Notes: generated by a model not told the origin, from the letters alone. Shown: positions 7,722 through 16,868, counted from the stretch's first letter. The stretch is DNA of 41,227 nucleotides from Alphaproteobacteria bacterium (GCA_018823745.1 JAHJHR010000009.1:1-41227), one strand, 5' to 3'. Numbers and translations are program-made.

Positions 7722-8810
7722 ATGATGAAAAAAAGCTCAAAAATTGACACGCCCGAGGTCCCTGAAGCGGCCCCCTCCCCTGCCCCGGCTGCGGCTTTGC
7801 CCCTACTCGACGGGAATCAGAGCGATTTTGCCAGCGAGATCAGCCGAAAGGTCGAGGAAGCGATCCTTGAACGTCGGCAGGATCAGGAGCGGCGCAAAGC
7901 CGAGAAAACCGCTCGCCCCGCCAAACCACCCACGCGAGAGTCGGCAAAAGACAGCCCATTGCGCAAACCGCCGGCCGGAGACAATCAGCATGATTTCTTT
8001 GTACCTGTCGTCACGGATATTTCCGTCAAAGATGCCATCGAGCTCATGGATCTGGCGGTTTTCAGGTTGGCCAAGAGCAGCCGGCGCAAGGGCGATATCA
8101 TCACCCACCGGCTTGCGGACGTCGTCATTGAAGTCAGTTCCGGCCCGCATGGCATGGCGACGATTTACGATTATGACATTGTCCTGATGATGGTATCGCA
8201 CCTGGCAAAGCAGACTGAAAAAAACCGACGGGAAGGCATCAACGACCTCCCCCCGCGTATATTCCAGCCCAGCATGGGCGACATCCTCAAATTCACAAAA
8301 TCCGTCTCCGGCGGCCGGCAATACATGGCCATCGAGAAGGCGCTCGACAGGCTCCAGGGAACACAGGTCAAGATCACGCAAATCGGCAAAGCAGCCAAGA
8401 CCAGGCGCTCTGGATATTTCCCCCTCATCGCCGGCGCCGATGTTGTGAGCCGAACCGATACCGGTAAGGTCGACCGGCTTGCCATCTCGATCCCGGACTG
8501 GATCTATGATGCCGTCACCAGCCATGAGAAGCCGGCCATACTTACATTCGACCCAGATTATTTCCTGCTGCGAGGCGCCCTCGCGCGATACCTCTACCGG
8601 CTTGCCCGAAAGGCCGCGGGGAACTCGCAGGCAATCTACAAATTCTCAACCGTCTACGAACGCTCGGGATCTGAAACACCGAGTCGTAAATTCTATTATG
8701 AACTCCGGGAGGTGATCGCCAGCGGCCCCATCCTCGGCTATCACTTCGAGGAAGACGCCGGCGTTGATGGACCTCTGCTGAAGATAACCTATCTCGGGAA
8801 TCGAAAATGA
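7722..8810 (+). CDS. repA: Plasmid replication initiator RepA (RPA family)
   Basis: A 362-residue replication initiator of the RPA/RepA type found on alphaproteobacterial plasmids. A charged, Pro-rich N-terminus (about residues 1-85) precedes the conserved core, which starts near DNQHDFFVPVVTDISVKDAI and includes MATIYDYDIVLMMVSHL, PSMGDILKFT and SIPDWIYDAV. RepA would bind the iterons directly downstream (8841-9737) and open the origin. Two adjacent ATG codons (7722 and 7725) and a GTG at 7716 are possible starts; none has a strong ribosome site. The replication role is well supported by the iterons and the nearby partition genes. Confidence 0.88.
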   Translation: MMKKSSKIDTPEVPEAAPSPAPAAALPLLDGNQSDFASEISRKVEEAILERRQDQERRKAEKTARPAKPPTRESAKDSPLRKPPAGDNQHDFFVPVVTDISVKDAIELMDLAVFRLAKSSRRKGDIITHRLADVVIEVSSGPHGMATIYDYDIVLMMVSHLAKQTEKNRREGINDLPPRIFQPSMGDILKFTKSVSGGRQYMAIEKALDRLQGTQVKITQIGKAAKTRRSGYFPLIAGADVVSRTDTGKVDRLAISIPDWIYDAVTSHEKPAILTFDPDYFLLRGALARYLYRLARKAAGNSQAIYKFSTVYERSGSETPSRKFYYELREVIASGPILGYHFEEDAGVDGPLLKITYLGNRK

Positions 8811-8840
8811 CGCATGGGTGGTTCCCTCTCCCCATTCACC

Positions 8841-9737
8841 CGTCTATTGCCGACAAATCCGGCTATTGCCGACTAATCCCCGTATATTGCTGACGTTTTT
8901 TCGTCCTTTGCCGACCTATCCCCGTCTTTTGCTGACCTGCTCTTCCTGTAAGTCGTTATCTGCAAAAGGCGATTCTGAGCAAGCGCGCCCTAAAACCTTT
9001 AAAACAATTTATAACCTCTAAAACACCACCATACGGCCAAGCGGCCCTCACCAATGTCAAAAGCAAAGAGAATTAAAGAAACCCCGGCTAAGCTGGGAGC
9101 TTCAAATAAGTTTTGTTTTCAAGGGGCGAAAAGGCTGTAGGCAAATGCCAAAGCCGGAAATAAAGAGAAAACTCCATGGCAACGATCGAGAATTGACAGG
9201 TCTACTGGGTAATTCAGCAGCAGGGCGCTTAGCGAGATAGAAGCCATCGAGTCAGCAATACACACCACATTTGAGCTCGCAAGAAGCCTCCCCACTTTTC
9301 AGCTAATATCGTCTATTGCCGACGCGGTGCACGGGTTTTGTTTATTAACAGTGGGTTACCTAATCTCTATTGCGTCTTTTGCCGACACCCTAAGCCTTCT
9401 AGCAGACCAATTGCGACGATAAGCACACCCTCCTCCCCCAACGTCTTTTGCCGACACTCTGTATAAATTCTAGGACTTATCAATGACTTGGCATAAAACC
9501 CGGCCGTCCTTTGCCGACATTTCTGCAGAATCCAATGAATCTGGGGGTTTAGGAAATCTCTTTCCCGTCCTTTGCCGACAGTTTGGAGGCGCCATTGGCG
9601 TTCGTGAAGCAGGATAGGCAGTTGCCCAGACCTTTCAGCGAGACAAAGTGCTCAAGCCACTCCGCAAAACCGTCTTTGCCAATCCCGGCGGCCCCTCCCC
9701 TATCCCAAGGTTTCAATCTCAACCGTCTATTGCCGAC
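8841..9737 (+). repeat. Iteron array of the plasmid origin (11 direct copies)
   Basis: Eleven copies of a 14-base unit, consensus CGTCYWTTGCCGAC (some with T in place of the second C of GCC), all in one orientation. Copies start at 8841, 8860, 8881, 8902, 8923, 9310, 9373, 9442, 9505, 9566 and 9724. The first five are 19-21 bases apart, about two helical turns, as expected for initiator binding sites. The other six are spread out. The region between is AT-richer than its surroundings and holds no convincing gene. It lies immediately after repA, so I call it the origin of vegetative replication. Confidence 0.88.
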
Positions 9738-9861
9738 GCTGAAGGCACTATGCAGGCAGCGTTCGTTTACTTTTTCGGAGACAGTCACTTAAAGGGCCGC
9801 ACTGGATAGGTAACTCGGTGCTTAAGTTGAATCCCCTGAACATGATTCCAGTCTAGCCAGG

Positions 9862-10224
9862 CTAGAGGAGTCCGGCCTGCCGCATGAGCTCCTGCAGGGC
9901 TTCCCCCTGTGTAAGCCCCTCCTCCTCACAATAATCCTTGAAGCGATTCGCTACTTTTATCCGACAGCGGATATTCACGGATGTGTCGGCCGTATCGGCT
10001 TTGCGCACCCTGCCCTGTCGCATGATCTTTCGTTCCAGAGGTTCACGGCTGGAGAAACCTGAACGCTCCGCAATCCTGTCGATCAGCTTCGGATCCGAAA
10101 CAGTGTTCTTGGCAGTCCCCACCAATCCAGTCTCTTCTGAGTCGAGTTCAGGACGGTCCTGGGTCCGTTCCTTTTTGGTCTTGAGCATTTTTGCCGCGTC
10201 GCCAAAGCCAAATTTTCCACTCAT
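9862..10224 (-). CDS. Ribbon-helix-helix partition protein (ParB partner of ParA)
   Basis: A 120-residue basic protein whose C-terminal 40 residues look like a ribbon-helix-helix fold: a strand (SVNIRCRIKV), a helix, then LTQGEALQELMRQAGLL. The N-terminal two thirds is charged and probably unstructured. Its ATG overlaps the TGA of parA, so the two are co-translated. Small ribbon-helix-helix proteins downstream of parA act as centromere-binding adaptors and autorepressors. The repeats upstream of parA (10952-11115) are the likely binding sites. Confidence 0.75.
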   Translation of the reverse strand: MSGKFGFGDAAKMLKTKKERTQDRPELDSEETGLVGTAKNTVSDPKLIDRIAERSGFSSREPLERKIMRQGRVRKADTADTSVNIRCRIKVANRFKDYCEEEGLTQGEALQELMRQAGLL

Positions 10225-10913
10225 CAGGCTGCCCTCTTCTCAATCGCCTTCGTCAGGAACTCGATCACCTCACGCGTAAAGTCTTCGGCGTTCGAGATGG
10301 CCGCTTCAATGCCATTCACCCGTTCAGGCGCGAGCTCCTTCAGGCTTAGCCCCTCGCTGAAAATGGCATTATAGGCCTGTCGATGAACGATGGATGTCTG
10401 CAGCACCGGCAATCCGGCGGTTTCGACATCCTCTCTTATCTCGCGTTCGATCCGGGTCATGATCGCAGGACTTGTCCGGTTGAAGCTAAGTACGAACGGA
10501 ATCTCGATCGCCATGCGCTGATCCTCCATGGCATTCTTGACAAGCTCGACGGCCCGGGAGGCCTGTTTGGCGTCGAGTGCTGTCGCACTCAGGGGAATGA
10601 TGACGAGATCGGCCTGCATGATGGCTCTGGCTGTCAGGTAGCTTGCCGTCCCTTCAAGGTCGACCAAGACAAAATCAGAATTTTCATCCGCAGATTTGAT
10701 TACTTTCGTGATGTTGTCCTCGGAGACATTTGAAATCACCTGCAGAGGGAGTTTGCTGGGACCTTCGCTCCATACGGATATCGGCTGATTGGGGTCGGCA
10801 TCGATCAGGGTCACTTTCACGCCCTCCTCCGAGGCCAGGGTACAAGCGAGGATTAGCAAGGTCGTCGTTTTCCCTGCCCCACCCTTCGGATTGGCAACGC
10901 ATATGACTGGCAT
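10224..10913 (-). CDS. parA: ParA-family partition ATPase
   Basis: A 229-residue ParA/MinD-type ATPase lacking an N-terminal DNA-binding domain (type Ib size). The deviant Walker A motif KGGAGKTTT is at about residues 10-18, the DADPNQP motif near residue 39, and the LVDLEG segment (Walker B region) near residue 83. It would use ATP-dependent DNA binding to segregate the plasmid with the ribbon-helix-helix partner. It is transcribed away from the repeat field at 10952-11115, which probably holds both its promoter and the centromere. Confidence 0.92.
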   Translation of the reverse strand: MPVICVANPKGGAGKTTTLLILACTLASEEGVKVTLIDADPNQPISVWSEGPSKLPLQVISNVSEDNITKVIKSADENSDFVLVDLEGTASYLTARAIMQADLVIIPLSATALDAKQASRAVELVKNAMEDQRMAIEIPFVLSFNRTSPAIMTRIEREIREDVETAGLPVLQTSIVHRQAYNAIFSEGLSLKELAPERVNGIEAAISNAEDFTREVIEFLTKAIEKRAA

Positions 10914-10951
10914 CCCAAAACCCTTCTCTGATTGTAAATTATATCCTTAGA

Positions 10952-11115
10952 CAGCTTTCAGGATAGCAATCAAGAAAGCTTCCCACATTGCTAACTTGAA
11001 TGAATACAACAACGCTCTCATGAGAGCAATCTAGATAGCTATAAAGAGTGCAATTATGAAAGCTATCAAGAAAGCTAACTATGGTTGCTATCAAGATAGC
11101 AATAATGATTGCATT
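10952..11115. repeat. Short-period repeat field, probable parS/operator of the partition operon
   Basis: Upstream of parA lie many variants of a short unit around AGCWWTC or GATAGC in both orientations, spaced by about 10 bases. Examples are AGCTTTCAGGATAGCAATC (10954-10972), AGAGCAATCTAGATAGCT (11023-11040) and GCTATCAAGAAAGCT (11062-11076). One-turn spacing is what cooperative ribbon-helix-helix binding needs. The field would serve both as partition site and as operator. Unit boundaries were judged by eye. Confidence 0.68.
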
Positions 11116-11744
11116 AATGTGGCAAGGGGGAAGCGTGTCACATATCCCCTCGCAATCGAGAATTCTCAGGCCGAAGGCGCATCACCTCAGCTTCTCGCTC
11201 AAGGTGATACCTGGAATCATAAACAGCGGAGGAGGGGGCTTTCGGAAAACCAGAAACAGAGCCGCTTAAGTGCCTTGAGAGGACCCCGAGGCTCGAATCC
11301 GTTCGTTAGACTACCTACTGTACCGAGCTCGCCATAGGTGGAAGAGGGGAGGGCGCTTTACAGCCAGAAGCGCGATGCCCCCACCAATTGGAAGAAGGCG
11401 TATATGCCGGCATGATGGTGCTGGCGATGACGCGGCTTTCATCGCCATAATTCGTCTCGAACTGGCTGCGCAACCTGCAGCGCCTCCTTTGTTGGTACTG
11501 GTAGCGCTGCAGGTAGTGCGGTGAGCTGCCAGAAAATGAGGGAGGAATTCTCAGAGCGACATCTTAGCTGTAGAGCCATGCAGGCGAATCTTGAAAAAAA
11601 CTATGCTTTTGTTTTTTGTCGACCCTAAACTCTCATATACGATATAAAAAGGTATGCTTTCTGTTTTGGTGTATTTCCTGAATAAGAAAACCTATAATTT
11701 CTAAATCCAGATATCTGCAGGCTGGTAGGCGTAGGAGAGAACCC
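11116..11744. other. Stretch without a recognisable gene
   Basis: About 630 bases between the partition repeats and hipA. Open frames here are short and look random. The part from about 11580 to 11700 is clearly AT-rich compared with its surroundings and may hold the hipA promoter. I see no RNA gene or transposon end. Confidence 0.5.
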
Positions 11745-12911
11745 ATAGCTTCATATTTTAAGCGTGCGACAGTCACTTTCAAGGATCAGCCGGCCGGGAT
11801 AATCGATCAGACTGTCTCTGGCGGAACGCGTTTTGTTTATGCAGAGGGCTGGACCGAAGATATCGCCTGCTGCTTTCCAGTCACTCGCCGTGAATATGAG
11901 TGGGGCCAGGGGCTTCATCCCTTCTTTCAGCATATGGGCCCGGAAGGTTGGCTTCGAGAAGAGCAGGCGCGCAGCGCCCATATCGACAGCCAGGACGATT
12001 TAAGCCTTTTGCTACGCTATGGAGCTGACTGCATTGGCGCGGTTGGAATCCAACCTGAAAAAGCCGAAGACAGCATTCCTGAATCTGCTGAAGCCGGGCC
12101 GACCCCCGGCAGGACTGTATCCGGCATTCAGAAGAAATTGCTGGTTGTGAGAGACGTCGATTCCTACACTCGAGCCGGCCGGGATGGTCCCGCGCCCTAT
12201 ATCGCAAAGTTCAATTCTGATGCAATCGAGAGTCTCGTGCGCAATGAGTTTCTCAGCCTCAGATGGGTGGCCGCGGTCCTCGGGAAAAAAGAAGTCACCG
12301 ATTTTGCTTTGGGCCAGGTAGACGGCGTACATGCACTCGTGGTGACTCGCTTTGATCGGGGATCCAAAGGGGAAAAACTTCGCCTTGAAGACTGCGCGCA
12401 GATCCTCGTCAAACCGCGCGGCGCTGATTATGGTGGCAAATACGACAGCACTTACGAAGAGATAGCGGAGATAATCAAAGCGCATTCCGCGCTGCCGCAA
12501 GTCGACCTCGCGCGGTTTTATCGTCGACTGATCACGTTTGCGCTGATTGGAAACTGCGACGCACACCTCAAGAACTTCTCTATGCTGGAGGCCCCGCGAG
12601 GGCTTCGCCTGTCGCCCGCCTATGACGTGCTGAACACAGCTTTCTACAAAAACTTTTCCCGTGAATTCGGCCTCGAGCTGCTGGGCAAACGCCGCCAAAT
12701 CGAAACACTTGATGGCGAATTGTTCAGGCAGTTTGGCGTCGCTATCGGTCTCAATCCGCGCACCATTGATACGGTGTTCGAAGACCTGAAGCGGGGCGTG
12801 AGGAAGGCGGCGGTTCTTATCCAGCCGCCTGAGGCTGAGGGACAGGACGGATTCGTAAATCGCTTTGCTGATATTGTGAGAAACCAATGCCTGAGAATAC
12901 TCGGCGAGTAA
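11745..12911 (+). CDS. HipA-family serine/threonine kinase toxin with an ATA at the start position
   Basis: The frame from 11745 gives a 388-residue HipA-like protein. The N-terminal subdomain (VTFKDQPAG; HPFFQHMGPEGWLR at about residues 60-73) and the kinase core (FALIGNCDAHLKNFS and LSPAYDVLNTA) are both intact. HipA kinases phosphorylate translation components such as glutamyl-tRNA synthetase. No ATG, GTG or TTG precedes the N-terminal domain in frame, yet an AGGAGA site (11731-11736) sits eight bases before ATA at 11745-11747. An in-frame ATG at 11934 would delete most of the N-terminal domain. Either ATA is used weakly or the start codon has been lost. It overlaps the helix-turn-helix gene by 25 bases. 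Confidence 0.7.
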   Translation: MASYFKRATVTFKDQPAGIIDQTVSGGTRFVYAEGWTEDIACCFPVTRREYEWGQGLHPFFQHMGPEGWLREEQARSAHIDSQDDLSLLLRYGADCIGAVGIQPEKAEDSIPESAEAGPTPGRTVSGIQKKLLVVRDVDSYTRAGRDGPAPYIAKFNSDAIESLVRNEFLSLRWVAAVLGKKEVTDFALGQVDGVHALVVTRFDRGSKGEKLRLEDCAQILVKPRGADYGGKYDSTYEEIAEIIKAHSALPQVDLARFYRRLITFALIGNCDAHLKNFSMLEAPRGLRLSPAYDVLNTAFYKNFSREFGLELLGKRRQIETLDGELFRQFGVAIGLNPRTIDTVFEDLKRGVRKAAVLIQPPEAEGQDGFVNRFADIVRNQCLRILGE

Positions 12912-13894
12912 CGCCTCTCGACTGGCAGCGCCTCATTAACGAGGCGCTGGCCAGGCGAAAGGAGGAGGGGCTCACACAGCGTGAACACGCGGCACTGGCG
13001 GGTGTCAGCGTGCCTACTATTGCCAGTTTCGACCGTGCTGAGACAACCCTCACTCTTACGAAAGCTTTCGACATTCTTCGTGTGGTAGGGCTTCTGAAGG
13101 AACAGCCGGAGGGTGGCGCCCAAGAGCGCTTCCTGCGAGAGTCTTTCGAGCGCTGGCAGGTCCTTACAGCCAGTCTCCCTAAAGACAATCCCGCGCGCTT
13201 TTCAGATGGATTCTACCGCGTCGATTATTGCCTTGAGGGGGACCTCAGGCAGGTTTCCTTGCGGGAGTTTGAAGGCGTTCTGCAGCAGGCCGTAACGCGC
13301 TATACGGGTTGGCCGCCATTTCTAACCATGGAGCGCGAAGATTTGGCGCCACGAGAGATTGATGGCGCGATCGAGACCTGGCTGGCGCCTGACGGCGTTG
13401 TTGAGCGACTTCTCACGGCCGACCCAGCACATTGCGATTACTGGCGGGGTATTCCCTCCGGGCGGATGTTCCTGATCCGCGGCTATCAGGAGGATGGCCA
13501 GGAAACCTATCCGGCCGGCACCGTGTTCGACACGACACTGCCGATCTGGCGTATGGGCGAAGTGCTGCTTCATGCAGAGCGACTTGCAGCCCTGATGGCA
13601 CAAGAAAGCGTTTCCGGGATCACCGTCCGTTTGCGTGTTCTGTATACTGGGCTGCAGGGGCGTCAGCTCCGGAATATCGGCAACCCGCTTTCGGGAATGA
13701 CGTTGGTCGGGCGCCCGGCGCGCAGCGACGAGGCGCTCCTTGAGGCCGAGTTCCCCGCAGAAGGGATCACAGAACATCTCGCCGAACACCTTCTGCCTCT
13801 GGCGGCATCCCTGTACGAACGCTTCGATGTCGGGGGACTCTCTCTTTCCTATGTGGAAGGAGAGGTGGCCAGGCTCCTGAAGGGGCGGTTCTGA
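12887..13894 (+). CDS. Large XRE-type helix-turn-helix protein paired with HipA
   Basis: A 335-residue protein with an XRE helix-turn-helix near the N-terminus (GLTQREHAALAGVSVPTIAS, about residues 27-46) and a long C-terminal domain of about 250 residues that I do not recognise. The usual HipB antitoxin is only 70-110 residues and lies upstream of hipA; here the regulator is three times larger and downstream. The overlap with hipA implies coupled expression and an antitoxin or repressor role. The extra domain could sense a signal or bind the toxin. Confidence 0.7.
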   Translation: MPENTRRVTPLDWQRLINEALARRKEEGLTQREHAALAGVSVPTIASFDRAETTLTLTKAFDILRVVGLLKEQPEGGAQERFLRESFERWQVLTASLPKDNPARFSDGFYRVDYCLEGDLRQVSLREFEGVLQQAVTRYTGWPPFLTMEREDLAPREIDGAIETWLAPDGVVERLLTADPAHCDYWRGIPSGRMFLIRGYQEDGQETYPAGTVFDTTLPIWRMGEVLLHAERLAALMAQESVSGITVRLRVLYTGLQGRQLRNIGNPLSGMTLVGRPARSDEALLEAEFPAEGITEHLAEHLLPLAASLYERFDVGGLSLSYVEGEVARLLKGRF

Positions 13895-14127
13895 CGCCTG
13901 ATCGACCTTATTCCTCCTGAGAGTGGACGACACGCTCATCAGAGCCTGCGAGGGGTGCTGTGGCGGCTATCGTCGACCTTGGCTTTGTTGCCACGTGCGC
14001 AGCAACCTGGCGTGTACGGCGCGCCTAGATTTTAGGGGGGCGTCACAATGCGTTCTCGCGCGATGAGACCGGCGGCCGGGCCAACGGCCGCGGGATCGAC
14101 CCCTGTCGGTTTAATCTGAAAGCTGTC

Positions 14128-14301
14128 CTACCAAGGCTGGTTGGCTTTGATCCGCCTGCGCAACGCGACGGCTTCATCCAGTGGTAGCCAGACCGAGACG
14201 ACTGATAAGCCGGCTGCGCGTTTTCGGGAGCGGGCGAGTGTCTGCCGGTCTTTGCCGTCGCGTCCGTCATCTTCGGCCTGTTTTGTTGTGTGACAGGTCA
14301 C
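14128..14301 (-). CDS. Possible 57-residue DNA-binding-like protein
   Basis: A short frame from GTG 14301 to TAG 14128. The C-terminal part, VVSVWLPLDEAVALRRRIKA, resembles the strand-helix start of a ribbon-helix-helix protein, as in small mobilisation or antitoxin proteins. The N-terminus is highly charged. No clear ribosome site is present, and it could be a remnant. It lies beside the second iteron array. Confidence 0.3.
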   Translation of the reverse strand: MTCHTTKQAEDDGRDGKDRQTLARSRKRAAGLSVVSVWLPLDEAVALRRRIKANQPW

Positions 14302-14346
14302 GCTAACTAAACCTTATCCTCACCCCTCTCAAATACCCTTCTTCAG

Positions 14347-14476
14347 GGTGAGACAGGGTGCAAATGGTAGTGGGACAGGCGGTTGAGAGGGGTGGGACAG
14401 GCGCCTTTAGGGGTGGGACAGGGTAAAAAGGGGGGTGAGACAAGTCCGAGGTGCTGATTTTGCCCAGGTGAGACAG
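14347..14476 (+). repeat. Second iteron array: six direct copies at about 22-base spacing
   Basis: Six copies of GGTGRGACAG start at 14347, 14369, 14391, 14412, 14434 and 14467; the second begins AG and the fifth ends in A. The first five are 21-22 bases apart, two turns of the helix, so they lie on one face of the DNA. The last is 33 bases further. The unit is unrelated to the RepA iterons at 8841-9737. No matching initiator gene remains nearby. It looks like the origin of a second, lost replicon or a regulator's operator array. Confidence 0.75.
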
Positions 14477-14556
14477 CACTACCCGTATTCACCTGTTTCT
14501 AAATGATTGATTTATCGTAAGTGGAGCTTCAGAATAGGTGAAGCAGGATACGCATT

Positions 14557-14883
14557 TTGTATACACAAAACGCTGCGGCCTGTGCCAGGCCGGGTAGTCC
14601 TCCGCCCAAGGGTGCCGAGGATCAACTTACCGGCTTTGCCGGTGCTATCGAGGAAGGGAGCAGCGGCCCGAAGATGGCCCAGCAGCTCGAAAGCGCCGCG
14701 CGCCAGGTCGAGCGCCAGGCCGGCCCCGAAGGCGCGGCCGCCGCTGCTAAAATCCGCTCTATGGCCGGCGAGAAACTATCGGCGGCCGACAAGCAAAGCA
14801 TCATGGAAGCGGAGCGGCAGCGCCTCATCAACCGCGACAAGGCGCAGCGAGAGCGGAATCGCGGCCGCGATCTGGGCGACTGA
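14557..14883 (+). pseudogene. C-terminal fragment of a mobilisation-like protein (uncertain)
   Basis: A frame with TTG as its only start. Its Ala/Glu/Arg-rich sequence ends QRERNRGRDLGD, a style seen at the tails of relaxase or conjugation proteins. The part from about 14620 onward has good coding character. It lacks any catalytic domain. I regard it as the tail of a larger protein whose body was lost. Identification is weak. Confidence 0.35.
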
Positions 14884-14892
14884 AAACCCGAG

Positions 14893-15742
14893 GGTGTCCA
14901 CGAAACTCGGGGCTATTCAGACATCGGCCGGCGGCGCGCGCGCCAAAGCAATTCTTGCGTGGAATGAGGAGAGGGGAGAGTTTCACTCAGGCCAGATCAA
15001 GGTCGGGCCGGGCTATACCCAGTGGCTCTTCAAATTCGACGGGGTGAAGAAGAGCGGGGATCAAGGCCTGGCCGATCCACAGGGCTTCGGCCGGCTGGAA
15101 TATGCCTGCTACCTGCTGGCTACGGCTGCGGGCGTCACCATGTCGCGCTCCAGGCTGCATGAAGAGGGTGGGCGCGCTCATTTCATGACACAACGCTTCG
15201 ACCGGGTTGGCACGGTAGCGACTGGCCAGGGAAGGAAGCTGCACATGCTTTCCCTCGGCGCATTGCGTCATTTCGATTTCAACCAGCCCAGAGGCTATTC
15301 CTATGAGCAGGCACTGGAGACGATCCGGGGCCTCGATCTCGGCCGCGCGGCCCTGGAGCAGATGGTGCGCAGGGCCATCCTTAATGTGATGATCCGCAAC
15401 CAGGATGACCATGTGAAGAACATCGCCTTCCTGATGAACCAGAAGGGGGTCTGGAGGCTAGCTCCGGCCTTCGATGTCGTCTATGCCCACAACCCAGAGG
15501 GGGCCTGGACCAGCGCCCATCAGATGACTATCAACGGCAAGGCGGATGGTTTCGAGATCGAGGATATCAGGCAGCTGGGCCGAATGGCCGATCTGAAGCC
15601 CCGAAAGACCGAGGCGATCGTCGACGAGATCGGGGCGGCCACTGACCGATGGGGTGAGTTCTGCGACCGGGCCGGCGTAGATGAAAAGATGGCGACGCGT
15701 GCGCGAGCGGGGGTCTGGAGATATCTGGCAGGGAGAATCTAG
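14893..15742 (+). pseudogene. HipA fragment lacking the N-terminal subdomain
   Basis: The frame encodes about 280 residues of a second HipA-family kinase, from the ATP-binding entry motif TSAGGARAKAILAWN through RFDRVG, the catalytic segment MIRNQDDHVKNIAFL and the AFDVVY motif, to an intact C-terminus. The first roughly 130 residues of a normal HipA are missing. A GTG at 14893 is the only nearby start. It belongs to a different branch from the HipA at 11745. It was probably cut by the event that joined it to the fragment before it. Residual kinase activity cannot be excluded. Confidence 0.75.
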
Positions 15743-15969
15743 CTACCGCGGTGATCGCGAATGGAATTCTCATCCATATCCCAGGACCTTGCCGATCCAC
15801 TCAGCGTATCTCGCCCGCGGGCCAGCCTCTCGTTTCGGCGCTAGGCTTGGCTGTATGCTCCACCTGAAGGGTTGCAAACGCGCCGCACCGCAAGATATCG
15901 TCAGCAAAGAATCTGTGTTGTACTACCCGTATTGCCTTCACCAACCTTAATAACACTGAGAAACAACGT

Positions 15970-16863
15970 ATGGCACTGAAGCAAGCCCTCGCGTACGACA
16001 ATCTTGATTCGAGAGACCAGGGCAATGTTCGCCGTCTCAAGCGGGACGCGCAGGCAACCATTTCCTGCGAGGGCAACCTCAAGTTCATGCGCGGCCTGGC
16101 CGACGAGTCCATGAACCTGATCGTGACCTCGCCTCCATACAATATAGGCAAGGTATACGAGAAGCGGACATCGCAGGAGAAATACGTCGAGGATCAGGCG
16201 GCTTGCATTGCCGAAGCCGTCCGGCTTCTAGCGCCCAACGGCTCGATTTGCTGGCAGGTCGGCAACCACGTAGATAACGGCGAGATTTTCCCGCTCGACA
16301 TTATTCTCTATCCGCTTTTCAAGCATCATGGCCTCCAGCTTCGCAACCGCATCGTCTGGACGTTCGGTCACGGCCTGCATTGCCAGCGGCGGTTCTCCGG
16401 GCGGCATGAAACCATTCTCTGGTTCACGAAGACCGACGATTACACTTTCAATCTCGATCCCATCCGCGTGCCCTCGAAATACCCCAACAAGAAGCATTTC
16501 AAGGGGCCGAATAAGGGCGAGTTGTCGAGCAACCCGCTGGGCAAGAATCCCTCTGATGTCTGGGATATCCCGAACGTCAAATCCAATCATGTCGAGAAGA
16601 CGGACCACCCTTGCCAATTCCCCATCGGGCTGGTCGAGCGGCTGGTTCTGTCCCTGACAAATGAAGGCGAGAGCGTTCTCGATCCTTATCTTGGCGTTGG
16701 GTCGTCCGCTATTGCGGCTTTGAAGCACAACCGCAATGCCTATGGCTGCGATCTCGACAAGGGCTACATCGATATCGCCTGGGATCGCATTCACCAGTTC
16801 CGGGCTGGCACGCTCCGAACCCGCCCCATGAATAAGCCGGTCTATGACCCCGATGCAAAGTAG
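15970..16863 (+). CDS. Beta-class DNA methyltransferase, N4-cytosine type by motif
   Basis: A 297-residue DNA methyltransferase. The catalytic motif IV reads TSPPYN (S54-P-P-Y57) near the N-terminus, and the S-adenosylmethionine-binding motif I (DPYLGVGSSA, from D238) lies near the C-terminus; this order defines the beta class. SPPY favours N4-cytosine methylation, as in the partner of BglII. It would protect host DNA at the site read by the restriction partner. It begins a five-gene plus-strand cluster and is followed five bases later by a BglII-family gene. The target sequence cannot be read from here. Confidence 0.9.
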   Translation: MALKQALAYDNLDSRDQGNVRRLKRDAQATISCEGNLKFMRGLADESMNLIVTSPPYNIGKVYEKRTSQEKYVEDQAACIAEAVRLLAPNGSICWQVGNHVDNGEIFPLDIILYPLFKHHGLQLRNRIVWTFGHGLHCQRRFSGRHETILWFTKTDDYTFNLDPIRVPSKYPNKKHFKGPNKGELSSNPLGKNPSDVWDIPNVKSNHVEKTDHPCQFPIGLVERLVLSLTNEGESVLDPYLGVGSSAIAALKHNRNAYGCDLDKGYIDIAWDRIHQFRAGTLRTRPMNKPVYDPDAK

Positions 16864-16868
16864 GATTC

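Noticed and set aside
8979..8991. Sequence resembling an RSF1010-type nick site (AAGCGCGCCCT)
   Set aside because: One mismatch, no adjacent inverted repeat and no mobilisation genes next to it.
8841..9737. Repeat series considered as a CRISPR array
   Set aside because: Units are only 14 bases, spacing is irregular, there are no uniform spacers and no cas genes. Iterons beside repA explain it.
11280..11336. tRNA-like T-arm sequence (GGCTCGAATCC)
   Set aside because: No acceptor stem, anticodon arm or CCA could be built around it. It may be chance or a tiny integration-site scar.
14507..14880. Long open frame leading into the truncated HipA
   Set aside because: The N-terminal part has no family features and lies opposite better coding character in the frame of 14557-14883. 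Only the part from about 14893 is HipA.
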